Assembly (NCBI GenBank): GCA_036258175.1
Contig: DATAEE010000083.1
Span: 33,208 to 97,207, forward strand
Length of the DNA: 64,000 nt
Source: DATAEE01 sp036258175
GTDB taxonomy: Bacteria > Acidobacteriota > Vicinamibacteria > Vicinamibacterales > 2-12-FULL-66-21
Direction of reading: 5' to 3'
The stretch's first letter is position 1; each line of letters begins with the position of its first letter. The translations under genes were made by a program, and so were the position numbers. Positions 51,520 to 64,000 of the stretch are shown here, piece by piece. The notes below the pieces were generated by a model that had not been told where the DNA came from, searched no databases, and worked only from the letters and a program-made list of their open reading frames with translations.

Positions 51520-51550
51520 ATGTCTTATAGCGATATATGCGATAGCGAGG
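51520..51550 (-). promoter_or_regulatory. AT-rich promoter/operator candidate for padR
   Basis: cttatagcgatatatgcgatagcg carries two direct GCGATA copies nine bases apart (51530-51535 and 51539-51544) and a TATAAG-like -10 on the minus strand just before ATG 51519. Plausible autoregulatory operator; unproven. Confidence 0.35.
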
Positions 51551-51553
51551 TAA

Positions 51554-51931
51554 TTAGTCAAGTTCCCGGCGAGCACGCAGCATTCGGGTGAGCATCTCGG
51601 TGAGCATGGTGAGGGAGAAGGGCTTGGCGATCAGGCGCGTGTTGGGGCGGAACTGCTCGAGTCCCGCCGATTCTCTCGCCGCACCCGAAAAGATGATGAC
51701 GGGGACCACCGACGGAATAGACGCGACGACCTCGTTGCCCGAACCCTCGCGCAACCGCAGATCGACGACGGCCGCGGTCGGCCGCCGCGCGTGAAAGACG
51801 GCGAGCGCCGCGCTCGCGGAATCTGCGCTGCAGGTCTCGAAGCCCCGCAGGCGCAGGAATTTCTCCAGCAAATCGCGGATGCTGAGATCGTCCTCGACGA
51901 CGAGCACGAGAGGTCTCGCGCCGGTCTTCAT
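51554..51931 (-). CDS. stand-alone receiver (CheY-like) domain protein
   Basis: 125 residues, only a receiver domain: VVEDDLSIRDLL (acidic pair), phosphoacceptor in AAVVDLRLREG, SGA (Ser of the switch), and LIAKPFSLTML (Lys). No output domain, so it likely passes phosphate or acts by protein contact. It is co-directional with the PadR gene and overlaps the longer PadR frame, but a kinase partner is not in the window. Confidence 0.87.
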   Translation of the reverse strand: MKTGARPLVLVVEDDLSIRDLLEKFLRLRGFETCSADSASAALAVFHARRPTAAVVDLRLREGSGNEVVASIPSVVPVIIFSGAARESAGLEQFRPNTRLIAKPFSLTMLTEMLTRMLRARRELD

Positions 51932-51990
51932 CGCCGTCCTTCTGGCGTGAATCGAGAGCGATGCGATTATACGCCAACTCAGCCGTATTG

Positions 51991-52737
51991 TTAGGTAGGA
52001 AACCGCTTCGAGCTGGCCAGGCGCAATTTACACAGCCGGAACACGCACGCCGTCGCGAGGCATCCGAACCCGTAGCGCACGCTCCGACTGAACGTGATCG
52101 ACGACGCGTCCGGCGCGTACCGCGTCGGGCACGACACTTCGCCGATCGCGTACCCCAGCCAGACGGTCTCAGCGAGGATGTCGTTGTCGAAGACGAAATC
52201 ATCCGAGTTCTCGTCGAGTGGCAGCCGCTCGAGCAGCGTGCGCGAGAACGCGCGGTAGCCGGTGTGAAACTCCGACACTTTGCTGCCGAGGAGGAGGTTT
52301 CCCACGAGCGTCAGCCCGCGGTTCGCGACGTACCGCCAGATTGGCATCCCGCCCTTCAGGGCCCGACCGCCGAGGATGCGCGATCCCAGCACACATTCGT
52401 ATAAACCGGTCGCCACCAGATCTGCCATCGCCGGGATGAGCTTCGGCGTGTACTGGTAGTCCGGATGGACCATCACGATGATGTCCGCCCCGTGCTGTAA
52501 CGCCAGGCGATAGCACGTTTTCTGGTTCGCGCCGTATCCGAGATTGTTCGGATGGGAATGGAGGACGACCTTGCCGAGGCTGCGCGCGACCGCCGCCGTG
52601 CGGTCACGGCTCCCGTCATCAACCACGATGACGAGGTCGACGACCTCCTGCTCGACGACCTCACGCCAGGTCTGTTCGATCGTCCGCTCGGCGTTGAAGG
52701 CGGGCATCACGACGACGACCTTCTTGCCCTTGATCAT
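51991..52737 (-). CDS. family 2 glycosyltransferase (dolichol-phosphate mannosyltransferase-like)
   Basis: 248 residues: KVVVVMPAFNAERTIEQTWREV, IVVDDGSRDRTAAVARS (nucleotide-sugar site), NLGYGANQKTCYRLAL, MVHPDYQYTP (metal site of HPD type), EFHTGYRAFSR, and a C-terminal hydrophobic region. This pattern is that of DPM-like enzymes that load sugar onto polyprenyl phosphate. It overlaps the preceding GT-C-like gene by four bases, fitting a donor-maker/transferase pair. Confidence 0.9.
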   Translation of the reverse strand: MIKGKKVVVVMPAFNAERTIEQTWREVVEQEVVDLVIVVDDGSRDRTAAVARSLGKVVLHSHPNNLGYGANQKTCYRLALQHGADIIVMVHPDYQYTPKLIPAMADLVATGLYECVLGSRILGGRALKGGMPIWRYVANRGLTLVGNLLLGSKVSEFHTGYRAFSRTLLERLPLDENSDDFVFDNDILAETVWLGYAIGEVSCPTRYAPDASSITFSRSVRYGFGCLATACVFRLCKLRLASSKRFPT

Positions 52738-54515
52738 CGTCTTGAAAGAACGTCCAGAGCGCGTCTGGCATCCTGATGGTTGGCGTCAATCCGCAGCGCT
52801 TCCTCGAACCGATTGATGGCGGCTCGAAGATCGCCTTTCCTCACGAACATGACACCGAGATCGTAGTGAACATCGGCATTGGTCGGGTCGAGGCGCAAGG
52901 CTTCGAGAAACTGCTGGATCGCCTGATCGATGTCCCCGCGCTCCGCGAGGGCGCGGCCGAACTCGTAGTGGGCCCGCACCAGGTTCTCCTGCGCCTGCGG
53001 GTGCTCGGGCTGAAGCCGTGCCGCGATGGAGAAATGGTTGATGGCGTCGGTGTACCGGCCCGTGCCGGCCAGCGCCGCTCCCAGATTGCTGTGGGCTTCG
53101 AAGTAATCGGGCAGGAGCCGGAGCGCTTCCGCATAGTGCGGAATCGCTTCCTCGATTCTCCCCTGGCGCGCCAGCGCAAGTCCGAGGTTGTTATGCGCTT
53201 CTGCATAGCTCGGACGGATGCGCACAGCCTCAGAGTAATGCTGGATCGCCTCGTCCCGACGCCCCTCGGCCGCAAGCGCATGCCCGAGATTTCCCTGAGC
53301 ACGGTAATTGTCAGTAGTGACGCTCACAGCGTGCTGCCAGAGCGCGACGCTGCTCCTCCAGTGATCAACCTGCGCTCGCGCCGCGACAACGCATGCGGCC
53401 ACCACCACGACAGCTGCCGTGGCGAGCACGGTCGTCGTCACACGCCGCCTTGCGAGGATCTCCGGAACTCCCCACGCGACGATGATGAAAAGACCGATGA
53501 GCGGGACGTAGGTGTAACGATCGGCGATCGGCTGGCTTCCTACCTGAATCAGACCGATGACCGGGATGAGCGTCACGAGATACCACAACCAGCCGATCAG
53601 AACGTAGGGATGATCCCGGCGTACGCGGACCGCCAGCCAAGTGACAATCGCAAGCGCTGCAATCGCGGCGGCGACCTGCCAGCCCGCGATCGAGTCAGGA
53701 TACGGATAGATGGCTGCCAGGTTGGTCGGCCACAGTGTCTTTCCGGTGTAGCTAACGTACGCAACGAGCGCGTTCGCGACTCGCCGACTTACTGGAAGTG
53801 ATGCCAGCTCCTTTACGGCGCCCGCCTGCTGCTGGACCATGAAAGTGACAACGCTCGACGCGATGGCGAGCGTGAACAACGGAACCTTCTCGCGAATCAG
53901 TCGACGCGTATTCGTTCGCCGCAACGGCCAGACGTCGAGCAACAGCAGCGTGACGGGCAGCGTCACTAGCATCGGCTTCGCCATCAGTCCAAGCGCGAAC
54001 AGCACGCCGACGAGGCTGTATGGCGCAACGGCAGGCCGGTGGACGTAGCGCACATAGGCCCAGATCGTCAGCATCCAGAACAGCGCGCTGAGAACATCCT
54101 TGCGCTCGGCAATCCACGCGACCGACTCCACGTGCAGCGGGTGAACGGCAAAGAGCGCCGCCACGAACCAGCTCCGGCCGATCGCGCTCGTTATGCGGTA
54201 GAGAAGCAGGAAAAGCAGCAGCGCACTTGCCGTATGCAGGACGACGTTCATCACGTGGTGCGCGCCCGCACTGAGACCGAACACCTGGACGTCGAGCATG
54301 TGGGAGATCCAGGTGAGCGGGTGCCAGTTGCCCGCGTACCCCGTCGTGAATGCCCACGCGATCCCTCGCAGTGTCAAACCATCGGAAATGAACGGGTTTT
54401 CGCTGACGTACTGGGGATCGTCGAAGTTCACGAAACCGTGCCGCGCGACGGGCGCGAACACGATGGCCACGGCGGCAACGATCGCGAGCGCGAGCGGAAG
54501 GGGATGGCGCGTCAC
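52734..54515 (-). CDS. membrane GT-C glycosyltransferase with TPR tail (TMTC-like)
   Basis: 593 residues. N-terminal 380 residues are about ten transmembrane helices with the early acidic loop VNFDDPQYVSENPF (GT-C style D-D motif), then GNWHPLTWISHMLDV, AERKDVLSALFWML. The C-terminal 200 residues are six TPRs (YRAQGNLGHALAAEGRRDEA, AEAHNNLGLALARQGRIEEA and so on). This is the layout of TMTC O-mannosyltransferases and many bacterial relatives. With the DPM-like gene just downstream, a role in protein O-glycosylation at the membrane is likely. A terminator and the TonB gene lie upstream. Confidence 0.88.
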   Translation of the reverse strand: MTRHPLPLALAIVAAVAIVFAPVARHGFVNFDDPQYVSENPFISDGLTLRGIAWAFTTGYAGNWHPLTWISHMLDVQVFGLSAGAHHVMNVVLHTASALLLFLLLYRITSAIGRSWFVAALFAVHPLHVESVAWIAERKDVLSALFWMLTIWAYVRYVHRPAVAPYSLVGVLFALGLMAKPMLVTLPVTLLLLDVWPLRRTNTRRLIREKVPLFTLAIASSVVTFMVQQQAGAVKELASLPVSRRVANALVAYVSYTGKTLWPTNLAAIYPYPDSIAGWQVAAAIAALAIVTWLAVRVRRDHPYVLIGWLWYLVTLIPVIGLIQVGSQPIADRYTYVPLIGLFIIVAWGVPEILARRRVTTTVLATAAVVVVAACVVAARAQVDHWRSSVALWQHAVSVTTDNYRAQGNLGHALAAEGRRDEAIQHYSEAVRIRPSYAEAHNNLGLALARQGRIEEAIPHYAEALRLLPDYFEAHSNLGAALAGTGRYTDAINHFSIAARLQPEHPQAQENLVRAHYEFGRALAERGDIDQAIQQFLEALRLDPTNADVHYDLGVMFVRKGDLRAAINRFEEALRIDANHQDARRALDVLSRR

Positions 54516-54548
54516 AGGGCGTACCGCGCCGGTATGGTAAGGCGTAAA

Positions 54549-54588
54549 CGAAAAACGCCGCAGGAGAGGGCGGCCTCCCCTGCGGCGG
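54549..54588 (-). terminator. rho-independent terminator after the Oar-like receptor gene
   Basis: On the minus strand: CGCCGCAGG and GAGG pair with CCTC and CCTGCGGCG (stem of about 13 with one mismatch, loop of about four to five), followed by TTTTTCGTTT. It lies 20 bases beyond the TAA of the receptor gene, separating it from the glycosyltransferase operon. Confidence 0.85.
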
Positions 54589-54607
54589 TGGATGAACGAG
54601 CGCCGCG

Positions 54608-58516
<3,909 letters not shown>

Positions 58517-58818
58517 CTGACTCTCCGTGGTGGTGGAGTTGATCTCGGCCGACGTCGTCGTACCGAGGAGGGCGGGGGGAGGTCTACGGGCGCGCAACCC
58601 GAGAAACCGACCTTCCCGAGAGCCCGAGGTACCGACTGCGACGGCCGTGCCTTGTATACCCGCGCGAATACTACGACGGGTAGTGCGCTTCGTCAACGAG
58701 ATAACGGGGCCTGTCGCGCAGTCCCTGAGCTTGGTAACTGGTCACTGGAAGGTCAGAATCCCGAGGGGGCCAGGACGGACTGCCGAGGCTGTGGTACGAG
58801 GCTTTTAGCCTCGTCTTC
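58517..58818. other. 302-bp intergenic region upstream of the Oar-like receptor
   Basis: It holds the promoter of the receptor gene; a weak TATACA-like -10 lies on the minus strand at about 58652-58658. It also holds the hairpin repeat described separately. GGAG (minus strand) is just upstream of ATG 58516. Nothing else was seen. Confidence 0.4.
58796..58814. repeat. short hairpin repeat, copy 2
   Basis: acgaggcttttagcctcgt is a perfect 8-bp stem with a three-base loop. It lies just past the stop of the spermidine-synthase-like gene. Without a T-run it is a weak terminator at best. It matches copy 1 at 46194-46211 in reverse orientation. Confidence 0.6.
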
Positions 58819-61005
58819 CTAATCTCCCCGGACCCGGAGCACGTTCAAAAGATTGGAGTAGTCATCGGTCCAGGCCCGGACCGACGTTTTCGTCTCGGGC
58901 GTCCGCCATCCCGGCCGGCCTCTTACGACGCTCAGCGGACCCTCCGTCCGGGCGAAGAGGACCCAGTGCGATTGGGATCGGCCCCGCGCCATCTCTTCGG
59001 GCGATACGTTCAGGTCCAGATTGGTCAGCGCCAGGAGGCCCTCGTCGCGCGCGTGCGCCGCCAGCATCGGCTCCAGATCAATGTAGCGATTCGAAATGTT
59101 GAACGCGACGACGCCGTCCGGCTTCAGCTTCGAGAAGTACATCGAGAGCGCTTCCCGGGTCAGCAGATGGACCGGCACCGAATCGGAGCTGAACGCGTCG
59201 AGCACGATCAGGTCGTACGCGCCCGCCGGCGCATGCTGGAGCTTCAGCCGGCCGTCACCAATTGACACGCTCACCGCGCCGCGGCTGTTCGCGAGGAACG
59301 TGAACAGCTTCGGATCGCGGGCGACCTGCTCGACCAGGGGATCGATTTCATAGAACGTCCAGGCGCTGCCCTCGTGCGCGTAACACGCCAGCGTCCCCGC
59401 GCCCAGTCCCACGATCGCCACGCTGTCGAGCCGTGCGCCCGCTGCCGTCAGAAACTGTCCGAGCGGCCCCGACGGATGGAAATACGTCTTCGGCTCGCAG
59501 CGAGACCACGCATCCGTGTCCTGCCGGCCATGGTTGGTCGTGCCGTGCTGCAACACGTGGTACGACCGATCTGGCGCGGCGATGACCTTCATCACGCCGA
59601 AAAAGCTGCGCCCGGCAAAGAGCACATCGCCGCGCGCGCCGGTCAACCCGGCCGCGATCGACAGCGCCAGCGCGCCTGCAAGAAAGTTGAACGGCGCGGT
59701 CCGCGTCGTCACGCTGGTGGCGATGATCAGCACGACGCCGACGAGGAAGAGCAGCGTGAACAACCCGACGCCTTTGCCAACGAGGCCCAATGCCCACAGC
59801 ACGATGCAAAGGGCGACGGGGACGACGCCTCCGATGATGAGCCTCGGCCACGGCTCCGGCCGTCCGCCGCGGTAGGCCGGCGACGGCCGAACCACGCAGG
59901 CGAGCGCGAGCACGAGCGGATACTCGTAGATCCCGTTGAAGACGTAGGTGGCGACGAGTGTGTTGAACGCGCCACCCAGCATGCCGCCGAGCGACATCCA
60001 GAGATAGAACTCCGTCAGGTGATCCGTCGACGGGCGGCCCTTCGCGAGCTGCGTGTGACAGACCATCGCGCAGCAGAAAAACGCCGCGAGATGAATCGGA
60101 ATGAGCTTCGGCGCGTTGATGCGCATCGCTACCGACGCCATGGCAACGAGCACTAGTAGCGGCAGGAGCCGGACGATGAGTTTCTCCGGAACGATCTGGC
60201 GGGTGCCGAAGGCCAGAATGAACGTGCCCAGGTAAATCGCGAGCGGGAGCACCCAGAGCAGCGGCATCGGCGCGAGATCCGTCGAGATGTGCGTCGTGAC
60301 GCCAAGCATCAGGCTCGACGGAATGAACGCCAGCAGAACCCAGACGGAACGCTGCCGCCAGCTCAATGTGGATTGTGGATTGCTGATTGCTGATTGACTG
60401 ACGATCGCCGGCTGCGACCCGTGCTTTCGGACCACGAAGACACATGCGGCTGTCAGTGCGACCAGGACGACATAGCCCACAGACCAGACCAGTGTCTGAA
60501 CCCGCACGCCCCAGGCTGGTTCGAGAACGAATGGATACGCGAGCAGCGAGAGCATGCTTCCGAGGTTGCTCGCCGCATACAGGAAGTAAGGATCCGTGGC
60601 CGAGGGGACCGGCAGCGTCGCATACCAGCGCTGCAGCAACGGCGCCATCGTCGAAATGACAAGGAAGGGCAGCCCCACGCGGACGGCCATCATCTTTAAA
60701 AGCCACCAGATCGGATTGGCGCCTGAAGGCGGCTCGCCCGTGCCGATCGTGAGCGGCAGGAGCGCCAGCGGCGCGAGCATCAGCGCCACGTGCCATACAC
60801 CCTGCTTGCGCGTCCCGAGCCATTTCGTCGTCAGGTGCGTGTACAGATAGCCGGCGAGCAGCGTCGTCTGAAAGAAGAGGACGCACGTATTCCAGACCGC
60901 CGGGCTGCCGCCCAGCCGGGGCAGCGCCATTTTCGCGAACATCGGTTGGACGAGGAACAGAAGCGCGGATGCCGTGAAGGTGGTCGCGACGAACAGCCAG
61001 AGCAT
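58819..61005 (-). CDS. membrane-fused spermidine-synthase-like protein
   Basis: 728 residues. The N-terminal 470 have about a dozen transmembrane helices (starting MLWLFVATTFTASALLFLVQPMFAKMALPRLGGSP). The C-terminal 230 are a Rossmann methyltransferase/spermidine-synthase-type domain: SVAIVGLGAGTLACYA (SAM loop), TFYEIDPLVEQVA (acidic binding residue), and DLIVLDAFSSDSVPVHLLT (active-site Asp region). It is the fused membrane-type seen widely in Proteobacteria and Acidobacteria; true aminopropyl transfer is unproven. A short repeat-coded piece (QSAISNPQSTLSW) lies in the loop near residue 210. Confidence 0.88.
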   Translation of the reverse strand: MLWLFVATTFTASALLFLVQPMFAKMALPRLGGSPAVWNTCVLFFQTTLLAGYLYTHLTTKWLGTRKQGVWHVALMLAPLALLPLTIGTGEPPSGANPIWWLLKMMAVRVGLPFLVISTMAPLLQRWYATLPVPSATDPYFLYAASNLGSMLSLLAYPFVLEPAWGVRVQTLVWSVGYVVLVALTAACVFVVRKHGSQPAIVSQSAISNPQSTLSWRQRSVWVLLAFIPSSLMLGVTTHISTDLAPMPLLWVLPLAIYLGTFILAFGTRQIVPEKLIVRLLPLLVLVAMASVAMRINAPKLIPIHLAAFFCCAMVCHTQLAKGRPSTDHLTEFYLWMSLGGMLGGAFNTLVATYVFNGIYEYPLVLALACVVRPSPAYRGGRPEPWPRLIIGGVVPVALCIVLWALGLVGKGVGLFTLLFLVGVVLIIATSVTTRTAPFNFLAGALALSIAAGLTGARGDVLFAGRSFFGVMKVIAAPDRSYHVLQHGTTNHGRQDTDAWSRCEPKTYFHPSGPLGQFLTAAGARLDSVAIVGLGAGTLACYAHEGSAWTFYEIDPLVEQVARDPKLFTFLANSRGAVSVSIGDGRLKLQHAPAGAYDLIVLDAFSSDSVPVHLLTREALSMYFSKLKPDGVVAFNISNRYIDLEPMLAAHARDEGLLALTNLDLNVSPEEMARGRSQSHWVLFARTEGPLSVVRGRPGWRTPETKTSVRAWTDDYSNLLNVLRVRGD
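60370..60399. repeat. in-frame 7-bp gattgct repeat
   Basis: Four copies of gattg(t/c)(g/t) in tandem. It codes for a Ser/Asn/Gln-rich insert in a cytosolic or periplasmic loop of the membrane protein and shares its unit with the inverted repeat at 10384-10448. Confidence 0.7.
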
Positions 61006-61113
61006 CCTGCGGCCGATTACAAGAGAGGTGCCCGGAGGATGAGTGGGCCTGCAGGGGCGGTTCGCGAACCGTCCCTACCCACCCCGTTACAAATCTGTGC
61101 AGAGGTTACGATA

Positions 61114-61803
61114 TTGACCGCGGTGCTCAGAGTCGAGCTGCATGCGCATACGTCGGACGATCCCCACGACCGGATTCCACACTCGGCGACCCAGCTGATC
61201 GATCGCGCCGTCAGCCTGGGCTACGGTGCGCTGGCCATCACACTGCACGATCGGCAGCTCGATGTCCGTCCGCTCGTGCCCTACGCAGCCGAGCGGGGCC
61301 TCACGCTGATTCCTGGCATCGAGCGGACGATCGCCGGCAAGCACGTGCTTCTCATAAACTTTCCGACCGGCGCTGAAGACGTTCGCACGTTCGACGACGT
61401 GGCCCGTCTGAAGCAGCGCGCGCAGGGCCTTGTCGTGGCGCCGCATCCTTTCTTTCCGGCGCCGAGCTGTCTGCGCGCGGCGATGGACGCCCACCCCGAT
61501 CTCTTCGACGCCGTCGAATACAACGCGATGTTCACGTCCACGCTCAACTTCAATCGACGCGCGGTCGAGTGGGCCGAGCGCCACGGTCGGCCGCTCGTCG
61601 GCAACAGCGACGTCCATCGCCTCCACCAGCTTGGGACGACATGTTCGTTCGTGGATGCGGAGCCGAACGCGGACGCGATCTGCGAGGCGATCAAGGCAGG
61701 ACGTGTCCGTATCGACTGCCGGCCGCTCGACTGGTTCGCCGCTATTCAGACGATGGCTGAGTTGTTGTGGTACGACGTCATGAATCGTCCCGGTCGGCAT
61801 TGA
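61114..61803 (+). CDS. PHP-domain metal-dependent phosphoesterase
   Basis: 229 residues from TTG 61114, chosen because AGAGG lies at 61101-61105; GTG 61123 is an alternative. Motifs: RVELHAHTSDDPHD (HxH and Asp), LAITLHDRQL (a Leu-His-Asp in place of TDHD), LIPGIERT, VVAPHPFF, FDAVEYNAMF and LVGNSDVHRL. The fold and Asp/His pattern fit PHP enzymes, but the second metal motif differs from the canonical TDHD, so substrate class is uncertain. It overlaps the convergent VOC gene by 26 bases. Confidence 0.82.
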   Translation: MTAVLRVELHAHTSDDPHDRIPHSATQLIDRAVSLGYGALAITLHDRQLDVRPLVPYAAERGLTLIPGIERTIAGKHVLLINFPTGAEDVRTFDDVARLKQRAQGLVVAPHPFFPAPSCLRAAMDAHPDLFDAVEYNAMFTSTLNFNRRAVEWAERHGRPLVGNSDVHRLHQLGTTCSFVDAEPNADAICEAIKAGRVRIDCRPLDWFAAIQTMAELLWYDVMNRPGRH

Positions 61804-62206
61804 TTTCGATTACGTTCCGATCGGGATCGAGGATGTAAATCTGCGGAAACCCAGCGGTCCCGGCCGGATTGAGCCGCATCGTGCGGAAGGGATCCTGATT
61901 GGCTACTTTTGGATCGAGTGGCTGATAGCCGTGCGCGGCGAGGTGTTCGATCGCCCCGCGATAGCTCTTCACGCGGATCGCAAGGTGGAGGTCGCGGGAA
62001 TCGATGCCTTTCCCTTCCCGAAACGTCATGCGTTCGCCGACGATGAGATGCAGGGTTCGGTCACCGACCTGGTACCATGCGCCGGGGAACTTGAACGACG
62101 GGCGCGGGATCTCTTTCAAGCCGAGGATCTCGGAGTAGAAGCGTTTCGATCGTTCGATGTCGCTGCTGGGCACGCTGGCGTGATGCAGCGTCTCGATCTC
62201 GAGCAT
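61778..62206 (-). CDS. single-domain VOC-family protein
   Basis: 142 residues with one full VOC domain: LHHASVPSSDIERSKRFYSEILGL (metal His), DLHLAIRVKSYRGAIEHL (metal His), and QIYILDPDRNVIEIN (metal Glu). It resembles glyoxalase/fosfomycin-resistance-like proteins; none of the fosfomycin K+-loop residues is visible. Function unassigned. Confidence 0.85.
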   Translation of the reverse strand: MLEIETLHHASVPSSDIERSKRFYSEILGLKEIPRPSFKFPGAWYQVGDRTLHLIVGERMTFREGKGIDSRDLHLAIRVKSYRGAIEHLAAHGYQPLDPKVANQDPFRTMRLNPAGTAGFPQIYILDPDRNVIEINADRDDS

Positions 62207-62291
62207 ACGGTCCTCGTCACACTGACTGTACCTGCGTCAACCAACGCCGGGCAAACGTCGTCCAAGAGCCGTTCGTCAGCCGGAGGCGAGC

Positions 62292-63911
62292 GTGAACCAG
62301 CTGCTGCAGGATGCGCGATTCGGCGTGAGAACACTCGTCAGAGCGCGCGGCTTTGCGGCCGTCGCGATGCTGACGCTCGCGATCAGCATTGGCGGGAACG
62401 CCGCCATATTCAGCTTCGTCGACGGTGTTCTGCTCAAGCCGCTGCCATACCCCAATCCGGACGCCATCGTCCGTATCTGGGAGCGGACGCCGACCGGATT
62501 CAATAACTGGGTGTCGGCCGAGACCTTTCTCGACTGGAAGCGTCAGGTGACGCGCTTCGAGTCGATCTCCGCCTGGTCGTTCGGATCGGTCACGCTTGCC
62601 GGGCGAGAAGAACCGGTCCGGCTGCGCGGGTCGCGCGTGTCGCCCGCCTTCTTCGATGTATATGGCGTCAAGGCGGCCCGGGGCCGGACGTTTTCGCCGG
62701 ACGAGGATCAACCGGGGACAGAACGCGTCGTCGTGCTGAGCCATCGCCTCTGGGCGACGCAATTCGGCAGCGATCCGGCATCGTGGGACGAACGATCGTC
62801 CTTGACGATGTGCCGCACGAGATAATTGGCGTCCTTCCCGAAACCAGTGCGTTCGATCGCGGGTTCTTCGGGCTGCGTCAACCTCGCCAACCTGACGCTC
62901 GCGCGCGGCACGTCCCGCGCCCGCGAGGTCGCCGTGCGCGCGGCGCTGGGCGCTGGACGCGGCCGTCTGGTGCGGCAGTTCCTCACCGAGAGCGTCGTGC
63001 TCGCGCTCGGCGGCGGCGCGCTCGGGATCGCTTTGGGCAACGGCATGATCGCCGGGCTCGCCCGGCTGCTGCCGCCGTACTTCCTGCCCAGTGAAGCTCG
63101 GGTAGCGATGTACTCGCGGGGCGTTGCTCTTCGTGCTCGCCGTTTCGATCGTGACCGGGGTGCTGTTCGGTCTCGCGCCGGCGCTGCAGGCGACGAAGCC
63201 GGACCTGACGGGATCATTGAAAGAAGGCGGTCGTGGAACGTCGGGGGATAGCGTGCGGCGCCGCCTCCGCAGCGGACTCGTCGTGATAGAGATCGCGCTC
63301 GCGTTCATTCTGCTGACGGGCGCCGGGCTGCTCATCCGGAGCTTTGTCTCGCTCCAGCGGGTTGATCCCGGGTTCGATGCGACAAACGTCCTCACGATGG
63401 GCCTGCCTATGCCTGAGCGCCTGTTCGTGAATGGGGAGCGCGCCAACAGGCACATCGAACGCGTGCTGACCCGCCTTGCCGCGGTACCAGGCGTGCGAGA
63501 GGCCGCGTTTACGAGCATGCTTCCGCTCCAAGGCTGGGGCTACGCGATGCCGTGCATCATCGCCGGACGTCCTGCCGGCGATCCAAACGCTGGCGGTGTG
63601 TGCTTCCACAAGATGGTGACGCCCTCGTACTTCAGCGCGCTCCGCATGCGTATCGAGCGGGGCCGCGGACTCGCGCCGAACGACATCAAGGCGGCGCCAC
63701 CCGCCCTCGTCGTGAACCGAACGTTCGTCAACAGCTACCTGTCGGGCACCGATCCGATCGGACAGCGCGTCAAGATCAAGGAGATCGTGCCGGCCGGCGC
63801 GAGCTCGGCCCGGAAATCGCGTGGGAGATCGTCGGGGTCGTGCGGACGAGGCGGTCAATCCGTTGGATCAGGAGGCGAGCCCCGGCGTGTACGTGTCGAT
63901 TGCACAGAATC
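62292..63911 (+). pseudogene. ADOP-type permease, broken by deletion and frameshifts
   Basis: Starts at GTG 62292 with GGAGG at 62282-62286 and an intact beginning (NQLLQDARFGVRTLVRARGF, VAMLTLAISIGGNAAIF). The frame shifts near 62775, where GRTIVLDDVPHEIIGVLPE continues in another frame. About 200 residues are missing at 62862-62876, where FDRGF joins directly to CVNLANLTLARG. Further frame changes occur near 63115, 63805 and 63845 (DEAVNPLDQ, SPGVYVSIAQN in a third frame). No PadR is nearby. Several separate lesions argue for real decay rather than a single read error. Confidence 0.82.
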
Positions 63912-64000
63912 CCAACCGGCGATCAATCCGATCGCCGTCAGCGTCAGGCCTTGCCCCAGGACCATGCCGAGCAGCCGGCCTGTCGATGCGCCAAGCGCGG
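63911..64000 (-). pseudogene. C-terminal ADOP permease piece in opposite orientation, cut by window edge
   Basis: The minus strand from the window end reads ALGASTGRLLGMVLGQGLTL then TAIGLIAG, which is the conserved start of the last FtsX helices of an orphan permease (compare IALGARP and VLREGVWLT in the gene at 21941). It stops where it meets the plus-strand pseudogene at about 63911-63922. Only 90 bases are visible. Confidence 0.6.

Noticed and set aside
58796..58814. Intrinsic terminator of the spermidine-synthase-like gene
   Set aside because: The stem is good but there is no T-run after it, and the sequence recurs elsewhere as a repeat.
59348..60886. 512-residue minus-strand frame inside the spermidine-synthase-like gene
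   Set aside because: High-GC shadow of the real gene; composition is Arg/Ala/Asp with no fold pattern.

Overview
The window is 64 kb of high-GC (roughly mid-60s percent by eye), densely coding DNA. It most likely comes from an acidobacterium of the Vicinamibacteria (subdivision 6) type. The pointers are two large ABC-type 'acidobacterial duplicated orphan permeases' plus a decayed third, a PadR regulator overlapping one of them, a VWFA-related secreted protein, an Oar-like TonB receptor with an N-terminal carboxypeptidase-regulatory domain, a sortilin/BNR-repeat secreted protein, and many exported hydrolases. I see no rRNA, tRNA, CRISPR array, phage or transposase gene. Several frameshifted genes could be real decay or draft-assembly errors.

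Layout. 1-5.1 kb: an M24-type peptidase (cut by the window edge), the archease-RtcB RNA-ligase pair, a VWFA-like secreted protein and a small membrane protein. 5.1-9.2 kb: a minus-strand operon with threonine dehydratase-like enzyme, glycogen phosphorylase, a zinc-ribbon protein and a secreted protein. 9.2-15.4 kb: exported asparaginase, P1 peptidase, S9 peptidase and a response-regulator diguanylate cyclase. 15.5-18 kb: an unusual C39 protease-TPR-POTRA-barrel fusion with a PA2779-like partner. 18-24.5 kb: amidohydrolase, small proteins, tryptophan 2,3-dioxygenase and an orphan permease. 24.5-31.4 kb: a sulfation island. cysD and cysNC make PAPS, a frameshifted PHP enzyme resembles PAP phosphatases, and a low-GC sulfotransferase sits behind a near-perfect sigma-54 promoter. 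Gene remnants flank the island. 31.4-35.3 kb: PQQ-type propeller, exported RidA and a propeller protein. 35.2-42.5 kb: an amide-bond cluster with one YbdK/GCS2 ligase, three ATP-grasp enzymes, an M29-like aminopeptidase and two alpha/beta-hydrolase esterases. 42.5-51.6 kb: sortilin-like protein, a VOC-RidA-arginase-like operon, and the second orphan permease with PadR. 51.5-64 kb: a receiver protein, a glycosyltransferase pair, Oar-like receptor, a spermidine-synthase-like membrane protein, a PHP protein, a VOC protein and a broken permease ending in an inverted junction.

A recurring theme is short repeats of several unrelated families. They lie in-frame in protein linkers, in a signal-peptide leader, across a stop codon, or as large inverted repeats between genes. 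The best candidates for under-described biology are the C39-Omp85 fusion, the seven-gene amidoligase/esterase cluster, and the sigma-54-linked sulfation module with its own PAP disposal.
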